The notes beneath the pieces are model-generated. The model saw only the letters and a program-made list of their open reading frames with translations, ran no database searches and had not been told where the DNA came from. A program made the translations under genes and the position numbers. From NCBI GenBank assembly GCA_025201375.1, contig JAIWZP010000020.1:450987-514986 (forward strand): a DNA stretch of 64,000 bases, written 5' to 3'. This DNA is from Gongronella butleri (taxonomy: Eukaryota > Mucoromycota > Mucoromycetes > Mucorales > Cunninghamellaceae). This document shows positions 1 through 10,771 of this stretch, piece after piece (the first letter of the stretch is position 1; each line of letters begins with the position of its first letter).

Positions 1-742
1 CTGTGGGGTCAATTGTCCTCGTGGACGCGGTTGGCGACACCATGGCGCGCGATTGGCTGCTGAAAAGATGATTCTCGGATTTGCTGAGGACGCGTTCCAG
101 GCGAATTTGCTGCTGGTCCTTTTGCAGGCGCGACACGTCCATTAGGCGCTTGTTCAGCAGCCAAAGCATGTTGGACCGGTGCATGGCGAGCGTGTCTTGC
201 GTCGCGTCCAGGTGAGACGACAATAATCGCTTCCATCCTTGCTTTTTACTCTGCACGCTGTCCACGCGTAGCCGCTCGGCTTCTTCCATGTCCTTGACAC
301 GGTCCATGCACCGCCGCAATACGAGCTTCGCCTGAAAGTCGATATCGTCTCGTTCTTGGTCCGTCAAATGTGTCACGTGCGACGGGAATTGCGCAAACAG
401 GTCGAATTCCTTGTCGTCGCCATCATCTTGCACGCGTCGCCGCTTGCTCTTTTTCTTCTTCTTTTTTTTCTTGTCGCTGTCGTCCGGCGTCGACGACTCG
501 GAAACACTCGTAACGCCACCCTTGCCATGCCGCGACGGCTGATCCTGGATGTAAACGCGCCGAATCATCTTCAGAAAATGGGTCAACCCATCCACATGCT
601 GGTACACCCGGTACGCCTCCTTTGTAAACAGGTCATAGTCGCCCTTTTCTCGCCACTCGCGGTCGGGTATCGGCGTCTTGGACGTCGGTGGAGGAGGATT
701 CGCTTGCACAAAGCCGTGGAATTGATCCGTGATATCCGGCAT
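1..742 (-). CDS. STX18: Syntaxin-18/Ufe1-like ER SNARE, N-terminal part (truncated by window edge)
   Basis: A continuous reading frame runs leftwards from the ATG at 742 and leaves the window at base 1, giving about 247 residues. It starts MPDITDQF and carries the helical N-terminal region typical of syntaxin 18/Ufe1: a WREKGDYDLFTKEAYRVY stretch, HVDGLTHFLKMIRRVYI, a lysine-rich linker, HLTDQERDDIDFQAK, and a later helix MLWLLNKRLMDVSRLQKDQQ. In this family the Qa-SNARE motif and the C-terminal membrane anchor come later, so they lie outside the window. Known role: ER-resident t-SNARE for retrograde Golgi-to-ER fusion. No intron is needed in this part. Family assignment is from recognised sequence pattern, not a search; other long syntaxins are a less likely alternative. 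Confidence 0.8.
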   Translation of the reverse strand, partial: MPDITDQFHGFVQANPPPPTSKTPIPDREWREKGDYDLFTKEAYRVYQHVDGLTHFLKMIRRVYIQDQPSRHGKGGVTSVSESSTPDDSDKKKKKKKKSKRRRVQDDGDDKEFDLFAQFPSHVTHLTDQERDDIDFQAKLVLRRCMDRVKDMEEAERLRVDSVQSKKQGWKRLLSSHLDATQDTLAMHRSNMLWLLNKRLMDVSRLQKDQQQIRLERVLSKSENHLFSSQSRAMVSPTASTRTIDPT

Positions 743-1199
743 GGCGCGCTACAAAATATAAAAAAGGACGGAAAAGAGGGGCAAGAAAGTAAAAGAAACG
801 TGGCGCCGCCAGGTCTTGCCCCTTTTTATTTGGCAGCCCGCTTTGGCCCTCTTCCTGTACGTAAAAAAATAGAAATACGATTTAAAACGTTAATACTGTA
901 ACAGGTACAACCGAAATGTCAATATGCAAAGGGTCATCGTTTCATCCGCTTGATAGAAAAAAATGCAGCAGTCTTACACATCGCACATGGCGTCGAAATC
1001 ATCACGGTAGGCACAAAATCCATCGGTTGACGCGCAAACAAACCAAAACTCTAAAATTGCGAGTTGCTCAAGATCCAGTCGATGGACCCGTGATTTGGAG
1101 AGGTTTTTTTACTATGGAAACAGAGGTCAATTCATTGATTTGCGTCACTTTTGAGGTGCTTTTTTAAAATGACCTGACAGCCTAATTTTGGCAGGCACC
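743..1199. other. Spacer upstream of the syntaxin-like gene
   Basis: No coding region is supported here. The first ~100 bases upstream of the syntaxin ATG should hold its promoter. The remainder is AT-rich with short A runs. No TATA box or other named site can be defended. Confidence 0.4.
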
Positions 1200-2930
1200 C
1201 CCTGGTAAAAAAGGCTAGAATTTCAAACTGAAATTACGCCTTAAAATATCGCCCGCAGCGCCAAAACTTGTGGTTCTTTACTAGGCACATCAGCTCTCCA
1301 GTTCTCAAAAACGCGATGAAAATCGGGGGTAGACAAGGCAGTTGTCTAGCAATTGCAAATTATTGCTGAAATTGTTCAATTTGGTCACTGTTCGCGAAAC
1401 CTGCATTCGATGTGGACGAGATTTGCGCAGCCGGCAGCTGCAGTTTTAGCATCATTTGATCTCTGCTTGAGCATCTCGATGGACAACTTCCGTACAGCAA
1501 AATATATGCGCGTAAAAATTTCAAGTGCGATTTGCTCGGCAGCGGAGATAAACAAAAGAGAACGTGCGGCAGTGACAAAAGTTGCATATTTTAATGCTCG
1601 ATCGGATGATCCAGATTTGGCGGCCATCCGACCAAAACTGATGGAGAAAATCTCGTTTCCAAATTTTGGCTTTGATCGTCATTTGCTCGAAAACCATCGC
1701 ATCGACCCTCGATTTTTATGGCAGATTTGTTTAGCAAGAGGGGGCCGATACACCTAACGACATGACTCTCAGATCACCAGTGTGTAGGTTGCCAAACGGA
1801 TTTGAGAGACCTGAGCCTCTCAAAGCGGGGGACCCTCCAGATGCATTTTGACCTGACCCACCCTTTTTTTTCTAAATTTGAAAAAAAAAATTCGTCACTA
1901 AGGACTGTCATTGCAGCTCCACGAAACTTTTACAGTACATGTAGTGGATGTTGCTCTTCTCTTCTCAGAAAAAAATAAAAATCCGAAGGTCAATCATGTG
2001 GTTTGTCGGGAAGCACGGCATTGCTGAAAATTTGGCCGTAGCGCGCGCGTTTTTGTAAAATTCATTTCCCGGTAAAATCGTGATTCGATCATCGCCAAAC
2101 TTTGCCACTTGGCTTTTTCAGCGTCTCTCTTTGAAAGAAAAATTAAAAAACCAGATGTTGATCGGGCCGTTTTCGTGGCATGCGCCGTTTTCAAGAATTG
2201 GCACAAATCCATCTTCCATCATGGATGACCAACACAAATCGTGAATCGATTGCCTCTCAACCTTTGCTCTTTGACTACAGTATTTCGCCGCGCCTTATTC
2301 AACAACATAACACAACAACATGAAACCCCAAGATTGACTGGATCGTTTTGCAGATGAATTCGAAATCTCGACATTTTTACAAATGCAGAATTAAATGCCA
2401 CAAATCATCATACTGTAGTTGGGTGGCCCAAAGTCTACACATAATGTTTTACCGACGCGACTCTTTTTGAAAAATCGTTCAAACCAGGAGTCTACCGAGT
2501 CATTGAGTGCAGATGAATCCAAAATTCTGAAATTTCCACAAATCCGCCGGCACGAGTCTCTCAAAATATTTTGTGCATCGCGGTGAAATGGCACCGATCA
2601 AAACAGACGCATTCGGGTGTCTTCTCCTGATTGTTTATTTGCTTGCCCGATGGATGATGATGAACTTTGCCCGCTTGCAAAAGTCGATCAAACATTGGAT
2701 TAATTTTAAAACTTTTTTTTCTCGACAACTGGAAAAATAACCAACGATGCTTTTAACGTGTCAATTGCTGCTGCTGAATCTCCACGGAATGAAACAAGTT
2801 TCACGGCGATCTGATCAAAACTGGCCGAGGAAATACACTTTTTTAACAAAAAATTCAATGGCGATTTGCTCGACAACTGTCTAGTCAACCCCCGATTTTT
2901 ATTTCAGATTTAATAAAAAACAGGGGGCAA
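1200..2930 (+). repeat. Degraded dispersed repeat family, fragments of several copies
   Basis: Stretches here match other intergenic places in the window. Bases 1570-1757 align with 62605-62795: both have a CGACCAAAA...TTTTGGCTTTGAT core followed by CTCGAAAAC...ATCGACCC...GATTT. Bases 1895-1990 match about 62300-62375 (GCAGCTCCA, CTTTTCAGAA). Bases 2855-2930 repeat the GATTTGCTCGACAAC...CCCGATTTTTATT segment also seen near 60640-60700 and 56020-56045. Short open frames such as 1353-1757 fall inside these copies, but their counterparts elsewhere are interrupted, so this is not a maintained gene. Likely remains of a transposon with no recognisable protein. Confidence 0.6.
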
Positions 2931-3059
2931 AGCATCTAATGGGATCACTGGAGAAAGAAAACTCATTGTTTTGTCATTGAGCGGCCGTTGCGTCCCCTTC
3001 GCGTGGTCTTCAGTATGCCCACTTTATCATGATTGTAACGGTCAATTAAAGACAATTCG

Positions 3060-3190
3060 ATGACAGAACAACGACCGCGCAACGACTGCGCAATAGTCGC
3101 ACAAAGACCGCGCATTGGCTGAACAACGGCCGAGCAATGGCTGCACAACGACCGCGCTATGGTGGTGCAATAGTCGTGCGACGATCGGTT
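3060..3190. repeat. Imperfect short tandem repeat, ~13-15 bp unit
   Basis: About nine imperfect copies of a unit close to CAACGACCGCG follow each other: variants such as CAACGACTGCG, CAATAGTCGCA, CAAAGACCGCG, CAACGGCCGAG and CAATGGCTGCA. The block is flanked by unique AT-rich sequence. No reading frame through it resembles a known protein. It looks like a local minisatellite. Confidence 0.6.
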
Positions 3191-3429
3191 AGCACACAAA
3201 CGGTCAGAGCAGATTATTCCTCCATTAGTCCCAAAAAAAAAAAAATTGGGCGCGCACGCGCGTTCACGCGCGGCACATGATTTTATTTTGTATTTTGTCT
3301 GCTTTTTATGATATTTCAGCTAATGTCACCCAATCATAATGCCAATTTGAGTGCAATGGGGCCACCACAGAGCCTTAGGCACCTTACCTTCGTCCCTTTT
3401 CGTTGTTCAGACCGAGGATGATAACTTGA

Positions 3430-3690
3430 GAAATGTTGTTATATTAAAATCTGCAGTCTACAGAGCAAAAAAAGTGAGAAATTGATGATCTTGCTTTGTC
3501 ACCACCCCTGTTGCGCCGCAACAGCGATCGCAATTGCCATTATTACCTTCATACTAATGTTGTTGTATTAGAAGCTACAATCAATGAGAACAAAAAGTGA
3601 GAAATTGACGATCATTGGTTTGTCGCCACCCTTGTCACGCTGCAAAAGCGGTCACAATTGCCCTTACCATTATACCAAAGGAAGTAAAGA
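3430..3690. repeat. Tandem duplication of a ~123 bp segment
   Basis: AATGTTGTT plus the following ~120 bases occurs at about 3434 and again at about 3557. Both copies contain GTGAGAAATTGA, GATC, a TTTGTC-CCACCC element, a GC-rich CGC/CAGCG stretch and CAATTGCC. The copies differ at many positions, so the duplication is old. No coding content. Confidence 0.55.
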
Positions 3691-5744
3691 GCAGCGTTGA
3701 ATCATTGCGCCTGTACAGTACTGTACAGTAGTTGCGAGTGCTGCCAGCCATACGCGACACGTGAAGAATGCAAAAGTGCATGTCAACAGAGCATGAAATG
3801 CTGTACTGTAAGTCCAATATGTGCGATGCGTGCAAAGTGAAAACATACTTGCTGACAGTGTTCAAATATCGTGTTCAACGGACCTGGCACGCCAAAAATG
3901 CTCTGGCACACGCTCAAAGTGACTAAATAAAATACCCAAAATACGCACTGCACACAACGGGGCAAGGTCGCATTGGCAGCTATGAGAGCAAGAAACAGGT
4001 GAATGGTTGAACACCACCGATATGGGCACTCACCACCAGTTTGGAGTGCTCTAATATACGTAGAGTCTGCAGTGCTACCAACGATGACGAGAAAAAAAAG
4101 GATGAGAGAGAGAGAGAAAAGGAAAAGCGGGACCTGGCAGTCAACTAAAAAAGATTTTCTTATCTCCGATGTGGGCGAGGTTATCAATTCCCCCCATTTT
4201 TTTCTCAAAGTCCGTTTTCCGCACTCTTTTTTTTTTTGTCGATCGTCATGTTCATGTCAATGAGTCAATGAGACTCGCGTCTATTACAGTAGGCTCAGGT
4301 TGCATAGGACGACACGAAAACGGGTGTCTTTGGCTCGTGTTCTTTTGTTTTGCGTATTTTATAGTGCACGACATGGCCATGGACGCGTCCAATGTCCATG
4401 ACTTGGTCTTTTTTTCCTTTTGGTGCATGTGACGATGGGAGTGGGTAGCATGTCGCTATGCGCGTTCATTGTGAATAGAAACGTGCCTCTGGACACGTTC
4501 TTTGTGAGCAACAGTCTATTCAGACGTGCTTTGATTCTGCTGCCCATCATGTCCAGGCAAAGAAGCAAAAAAAAAAGGCGGAAAACGGACTTGAAATACG
4601 CCGTTTTGCCCCCGCCACACCGCTGCTGCCGCCGCGCCCAATTGATCAGCCATTCTCTCATTCTGACTCCAAATGCTTTCAATCTAAAATGAGTGATTTA
4701 ATGTAGTTGTTTGGCATTGCGCACTGCTTTTCATGGGACACGGTTCCAAACCTGCCAATGGTCATTGTTTTATTTGATGGAACAATTTTTTTTTGCAAAA
4801 AGGCTTCAGCATTATTCAAATGATGACGCGCTTGCAATTCATCGAATGCGATGCTCCAGCTCTTTTTTTTTTTTGCCAAGTCAATCAAATCGAGGGCATC
4901 TGTCAGCGCTTAACACTGCACAAATCATGGCACGGCCATTGCACGACTGGCTAACTCATTGAATGGCAATCAGTGCTGGCAATTCAAAGAACATGTTACA
5001 AGTCATTGAATTCCCGGTGCATGCCTGTTGCACGCTCGTTGATTTAATATTTTATATTTTTAAGCGTGGTCATCGAATTGCCAGCGCACTTTCATTTTTC
5101 GCCTATTTTCTCTCAAATCGATGAGCATTCCATATCATCCAAAATTCATTTCTCCAGTGGATGACTTGCAGGGCGCTAGATAGTAGCTTGGGTTGCATCG
5201 GTCATTTCACCAGGTGCTTGCAGCCCATTCTACAGTACAACGCACAAAAACCTGCAAAAAAAATACAGTAAAAAAAATTCCATCCAATTTACGCACCTAA
5301 ATTTGGAAGTGTCAAACCTTAGGTAAATTTTGCAAAATAATCTTGCCCAAAGTAAGCAATTTTCTCAGTCGATCGCCGTTCATGCGTCACTCTTTGGCCC
5401 TTTTCTCTTAAGCTGGGGCGGCCTGCCATTTTGTCTGCCAATAGAAAATCGTCGGAGTTACCTGTTTGGGATGCATTGATCACTCGGAGTTTGAAATTTT
5501 CCAAATTTAGCACTTTCTGAGATTGAAATATGTGACCCCTGAGTGACCCCTGAATTTTTTAAAAGTGGTCGTAGCGCTGCTTTGGGGTTTTAAGCTTTTT
5601 TGATGCAAATTTTGCGTTGAATTCGATGCGGTTATTTTTGAGCGGGGTCAATTATGCAGATGAGCAGATGAATGCAAAATAATACAAATAGGGGTTTATG
5701 GCATTTTTGAGTCCAAAAAAATCGGACATGGCGACCCGAGGAGG
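3691..5744. other. Gene-poor spacer
   Basis: Roughly 2 kb without a supportable gene. Open frames of up to about 140 codons occur on both strands (for example 3783-4208), but they overlap each other, run through poly-T tracts and show no family resemblance. Short GTACAGTACTGTACAG palindromes occur near 3715-3735 and CTACAGTACAAC near 5231. Confidence 0.4.
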
Positions 5745-7640
5745 CAATTTTGCTTCAGGTCAAAAAAAGTTCAGGTCGAAAAAATAACAAATCAGGTTTC
5801 AGGTTCAAACCTGAATCGCGATCAAGCAACCCGGGTAACAGCCTCATAGCCGCTTTGATGACCTGATGACCTGAACATTACAAAGTCAACCTGAATTTGG
5901 TGGCCTGAAACCGACGGAAATGCCTGAATTAAATTCAGTAAGTCTTCGGTTTTATACAGGTCATTTCAAATTTTCAATTCAATTCAGGTGCGATTCATTT
6001 CAGGCCGCCGGTCTTCAGGTCAATTCAGGTGCAGGTCGTTTCAGGTCGTCGGTTTTCAGGTCAATTCATCCGGTGCGATTCATTCCAGGTCATCGGTTTT
6101 CAGGTCATTTCAGGTGCGATTCATTTCATCAGGTCGTCGATCGGTTTTCAGGTCATTTCAGGTACAAATCGTTTCAGCAGCCAGGTCGTCGGTTTTCAGG
6201 TCAATTCAGGTACAAATCGTTTCAGGTCGTCGGTTTTCAGGTCATTCAGGTGGTGGTGCGATCCATTTCAGGTCGTCAATTTTTAGGTCATTTCACGATT
6301 TCAGCACCTGAAAACCGACGACCTGAAATGATCTGAAAACCGACGAACTGAAATGGATCGCACCTGAATTGACCCGAAAATTGATGACCTGAAAGTAAAT
6401 CGCACCTGAAATGACCTGAATGAGAAATGGGTAGAGGAAAAAGTCAAGAAAAAGGGAAAACAAGAAAATACTTTGAGAATCGAATACCGTTTATTAGGGA
6501 AATGAAAAGATTCTCTATTTAAAAGAAATGAATAAAACTAGGGTTTCAAAATAGCAAGGTGTCGATTGATGTCTGGATGCATGGCTGTCAAGCATGCATG
6601 TCCTTTCCGAGGCATGATGTATAAAGTGAGCCGCGCTCAATTAGCAATTGAGCTTGACCCCGGATATTGTTACAAGCAGGGATGCGCTGTCCATGGCCAA
6701 TTGACCCTTGGACGCGTCTGAGGCATAAATGGACAAGTAGGACTCCATTGGCAAGCCGACAGAAAAGAAAGTTTTTTTTTTTTTTTTTTATCTGTCTTTC
6801 GGGCTTGCACGTGTCCATATCCTGGTCCATGCAATCCCCGTTCAGACATCACAAATAAGACATCTTATCAAGGGTGCGTACAAGAGAGCGAATAGTAGAA
6901 AGGGTGCGCTGTCCTTTCATCACAAAATAAAAAAGTGATTAAATGGGTAAGACCTGGCGACAGCAGCCAACGTGTGAGCGGGGCTTAATTAGCCGGACTA
7001 GGCAAGTGCCCATCCATCTGGATTTGAATCCAGGAGTGCGGCATAGAGCATGTACGACGCGATTTGCATCACGTTCGCTTTCTTTCTTTTTTTTTTTTCT
7101 TTTTTAAGCAATTTGAGAAAGACAAGCCCAGACACGGCCAGCGCGTCTGACTTGGGGTAATCGTATTTGCTCTTTCACATGGACATGTCCATTGTGATGT
7201 TTTATTAAGAATATCACGCTCTGCAAGCAGCAAATACAACACTGAAATCCGACACCTGAAATGAATCGCACCTGAATTGACCTGAAAACCGACGACCTGA
7301 AGCGATTTGTAGTTTTGTAGTACCTGAATAGAGCTGAAATGACCTGATGCCCGACAACCTGAAATAATTGACCTGAAAGCTGAAACCGACCTGCACGCAC
7401 GCTCTATCGTAAAAGTTGGGCTTTCGGGTTTACGTAGGTCATTCAGGTCGTACACTTCAGTCCCTTGAGCCTGATGAATTACAGTAAAATATAAATCAGG
7501 TCAGGTTTCAGGTCTTTTGTTTTTTTTCAGGTCGGCTTCGGTCGAATTTTCAGGCAGAATACGTATTTATGACCTGAAACTGAATTTCCTCAGCATTTCA
7601 GGTCTTCATTTCAGCTCATCCGACCCGGGCACCATATTTG
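5745..7640. repeat. CAGGT/ACCTG motif array with inverted blocks (fold-back candidate)
   Basis: By eye about 50 CAGGT or ACCTG motifs fall in this interval, 10-20 bases apart. The clearest unit is ~41 bp and reads roughly TTTCAGGTCGTCGGTTT then TCAGGTCAATTCAGGTGCG then ATTCA. Blocks alternate in orientation: CAGGT form 5750-5805, ACCTG form 5860-5935, CAGGT form 5945-6300, ACCTG form 6300-6420, a motif-free centre 6430-7235, ACCTG form 7240-7440, and mixed 7440-7640. Opposing blocks could pair into long hairpins. All three frames are open across parts of it, as expected of a short repeat, so the frames at 5920-6336 are not taken as genes. CCCGGGT and CCCGGGC lie near the two ends (about 5830 and 7625). 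Confidence 0.75.
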
Positions 7641-8251
7641 ACTGTAGTAGTACTGTACTACTGTTGTAGTAGTGCTGTAAGTTTACGCCGCCGTGACGCA
7701 GATTTCATTAGTGTCACGGTCTGGCTCGAATCAAGCACAAATTAGCGTGCCTAGCAGAGTCACAGCCCGTCAAGCGAGCATAATAGTCTCCGATAGACAG
7801 TCGCGTCGCCGTACACGCAGCCATTGATGCGCGCAGCAAGGCAATGGCGTAGTGAAAAAAAAAGATAGGGGAAGAAAAGCATCAAAATACCCATTGGCAT
7901 GTTCATCACCGACGACCTCTATCAAGCTTCTCAATAAAGGGAATTCCTTTGACCAAAATTGGATCTCACTATGAATTTATTACCGCACGCATTGACAAGC
8001 TATTATTCAAATGAGGGAATCCCACGCACCTTTACAGTATGTAGATCGTGTCGGAATCGCCATGTAAAGGCAATCAAATTCCCGTTCTCGTCGAAAAAGC
8101 ATGTTGGCGTGAAGAGAAAAAAGTATAAATAACGCGCAAGTACACGCTGCAAGGAAACTCTTCACGCCGGACATCTCTTCTTCCCTGTACCCCTTTTTTA
8201 GCATCATTTTCCCCCATTTTTTCCTCTTTGTTATTAAAAGAGATTATTTCT
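7641..8251. other. Spacer between the motif array and a small ORF
   Basis: Contains a GTAGTAGTACTGTACTACTG palindrome near 7648-7668. A TATA-like AGTATAAATA sits near 8120 and a pyrimidine-rich run at about 8160-8230 ahead of the ATG at 8252. No gene is supported. Confidence 0.35.
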
Positions 8252-8500
8252 ATGATGAACTTCTTGCAAACAACCATACCCGAGATCCATGGACTGCCTC
8301 ATTGGCAGTTCAGGGATTACAGCAATTGGCCACGATATCCGATGGGGTTTCAGGTCGCGGGGCCTATGCCGGTCCCTGACAATTGGCGGGCGAGCAGACT
8401 GTATCATAAAAAAATTCTGGAGGCACAGCAGGCTGCTAAAGTCTGGAAAACGCGCTTTTTGGTGCCTATCATAAAAATAAATGTGTATGATATTGTATGA
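8252..8500 (+). CDS. Small hypothetical protein, 82 aa (weak candidate)
   Basis: I do not recognise this protein. The frame starts MMNFLQTTIPEIHG, contains the tryptophan/proline-rich stretches LPHWQFRDYSNWPRYPMG and PMPVPDNWRASRLYHKK, and ends at a TGA at 8498. In favour: a TATA-like element ~130 bases upstream, a pyrimidine-rich tract just before the ATG, and an unusual content of Trp and Pro for random sequence. Against: short, single exon, and flanked by AT-rich repeat-like DNA on both sides. It could also be a relic of an older gene. Confidence 0.3.
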   Translation: MMNFLQTTIPEIHGLPHWQFRDYSNWPRYPMGFQVAGPMPVPDNWRASRLYHKKILEAQQAAKVWKTRFLVPIIKINVYDIV

Positions 8501-9774
8501 TAGAACGTTTTTTTTGTGCCGTGTATATGATATCATAGAGCGACGCTTCAAGTTTCAAGCATCGAAAAACGCAACGCCAAACAATAGAGTATTTTATCAT
8601 ACGCGTTACTTCAGATGAGCCTGACCCAATGGCCCCAAATTTTGATCAGCAGATAGTCGACTCAAGACTCCAATGATGACGACTCCAAGTTTTATTTTTC
8701 AAAACGGATTACTCATCATCAGCCTTGATAAGTCTCGATATTAGCATTTGTTAGTGAAACAGGAGCCCAAATAAGACCTTTTACGCGTTTTCTCCGAGGA
8801 GTAATGCTTCGACCACGGGCAAAACTTTCCACTCGGCTATTTCATCACTTCTCTTTTCATAAAAGAGTTAAAAATCCGGAGGGCGTTCAGCTTGTTGTCG
8901 AGACGTGCCTTGTTTTCACGAATTTTCACAGATCCTATTGCTGATCACCGCAAACCATATACTGTATGGACAACTCCCAAATTTTTGCCACTAAAGTCTT
9001 TCAGCGCGGCTCGTTTCAAAAAAATTCTTGAATATATAGGTCAATCAGTGACGATTGCAGTGAAATACAAAAAAAAAAAAAAACGCAAATCCAGCCCGAA
9101 ACAGTACAAAAACCATGCTTGTATTAGGCCATTTCATCGCGTCTGTTTTCACTGCAGCTGATTCCCGTCCATTTCAACCAGTGTTATATTTAAAGGTCAT
9201 TCTACACATGATACGGGACGTGCTTTGGCAGAAAAGGGTCATTAAAAGAGCAAAAAGGGTGATTTCTGACCACCATAAGTTCACAACGGCCTACCGAAAG
9301 CAGCAAAATTTTAACTCTTGATGTGTAAACTTTAGTGAATTTTGATTTGCATAAATGGGCTTGCAGAAAGTAATAATGATGCAAAGTACTCGAAAAATTG
9401 ATCCCGGTCTAGCTTGCTTCGTTTTCCCAAGTCACACCACGTCGCTAAAGGCGACGAATTTGTGGTCCCCGATGTGCTACGTTTAATGCGTCTGATCCCA
9501 AGAGTATCGTGTCATGGTAAGGGTCGTAAGTGGGTATTTTTCCGCAGGTCTTTTTTTTTTTTTTTTTTTTTGGAGATTGTGCTGCGGCGGCGCAGGCGCT
9601 GAAAACGAGGCGCTCCGCTACCCATGTTTTCGGCCAGAATTGAGCAGATCCAATTTGGTAAGCGGACAGTCGGCGGGCCATTGCCGTGGTGTCTTTGTTC
9701 TTGTTCACCAGTTCCTTTTCTTCTTTTCATCTCGTCGAGGCATCCATCCATCCATCCCCACATTTTGCACAACC
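8501..9774. other. Spacer upstream of eIF3k
   Basis: AT-rich sequence without a supportable gene. Several ATGATATCAT-like palindromic bits occur at 8480-8540. The last ~100 bases, with CATCCATCCATCCATCCCC just ahead of the ATG, are probably the leader of the eIF3k mRNA. Confidence 0.4.
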
Positions 9775-10576
9775 ATGGCATCTATCGTTGATCGTCCCGA
9801 GAGTATCCAAAAGCTGATCGATGGCGTCGAGCGATACAATCCCGAGAACCTTGCGGTGCTTGAAGGCTATCTTGCCGACCAGTGCAAGAACGGCACTTAC
9901 GATCTGATGGCCAACCTCGCCATCCTCAAACTGTAAGAAAAAAGGCCACCGCGAAGAGACGCGAAAAAAAAAGCGCAGGACACGGATGCGAGCACGACAA
10001 AAAGGTCGTTGCGCCGAAAAGCAAAAAAAAAATACGCGACGTGGCTGTTGACACGCGTCTTTCTTGTGCGTTTTTAGGTATCAATTCAACCCGACGAAGG
10101 CGAAAGACGACGTCGTCTGCAACATTCTCGCCAAATCGCTGACGGCCATCCCTGCGCCCGACTTTAATCTGTGCCTTTACCTGCTGAGCGAGCGCTCGGC
10201 CGGTGTCGAGAAATTGACGACGCTGCAGCAATTACTAGAGCAAGCAAACTATGTCAAGTTTTGGGCGACGTACAACGAAGCTTCGTACAAGCAGCTCACG
10301 AGCCAGGTCGTCGGCTTTGAGGATGCGATCCGACAATTGATTGCGCGTGTGATCACCATGTCGCACCAATCGATTGCGACGTCCGTCGTGCAGTCGTATC
10401 TTGCACTGACCGGCGACGCGTTTGCCACCTTTAGCAAGCAACAGCAATGGACGCAGCAAGGCGACGTCGTGGTCATCCCCGTCAACAAGGACAATGAGGC
10501 CAAGGCCATTGTCGTCCGTGAAAACATCAAGTTTGACCAGCTCACCAAGGTGATTGGCTACTCGAACGAAATGTAG
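9775..10576 (+). CDS. EIF3K: Eukaryotic translation initiation factor 3 subunit K (eIF3k)
   Basis: Two exons, 9775-9932 and 10078-10576, joined over a 145 bp GT-AG intron, give 218 residues, the same length I recall for animal eIF3k. Landmarks: N-terminal DGVERYNPENLAVLEGYL, then YDLMANLAILKLYQFNP, which is completed only by the splice and confirms it. The C-terminal half holds the winged-helix/PCI-like part including FWATYNEAS and GFEDAIRQLIARVI. Role: small non-core subunit of the eIF3 complex in cytoplasmic translation initiation. An AATAAA lies about 105 bases after the stop. The gene converges with the serine racemase gene 195 bp away. Confidence 0.95.
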
Positions 10577-10681
10577 ACGCAACCTTCGACTTTTTTTTTT
10601 ATTCTTCATGACTCTCACTCTATCCGTTTGTACATATTTGTATCAACTTATTCCCATGTCTTTTGTATTTGACGATTTTGC

Positions 10682-10687
10682 AATAAA
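10682..10687 (+). terminator. Probable polyadenylation signal of eIF3k
   Basis: A perfect AATAAA hexamer lies 106 bases after the eIF3k stop codon, in the short spacer before the convergent gene. Confidence 0.5.
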
Positions 10688-10771
10688 AGATAAAGCTGTT
10701 GTCGCAAGAAGGGCTCCAATTTGCTTCCCCCCTTTACTTGTGTACACATGATCCTTTCATTTTTTTTATTG

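Noticed and set aside
3060..3190. Possible CRISPR-like array
   Set aside because: Repeats are imperfect, adjacent and without spacers, and the genome is eukaryotic.
5920..6336. Overlapping frames with repeated VVGFQVNSG / SVFRS peptides
   Set aside because: All three frames are open across a short nucleotide repeat, and the reverse orientation blocks give similar results; this is repeat structure, not protein selection.
6985..7035. CTGGATTCAAATCCAG, tRNA T-arm-like on the minus strand
   Set aside because: No matching acceptor stem, D-arm or anticodon arm at the right distances; the sequence is just a short palindrome. No other tRNA-like T-loop with supporting arms was found in the window.
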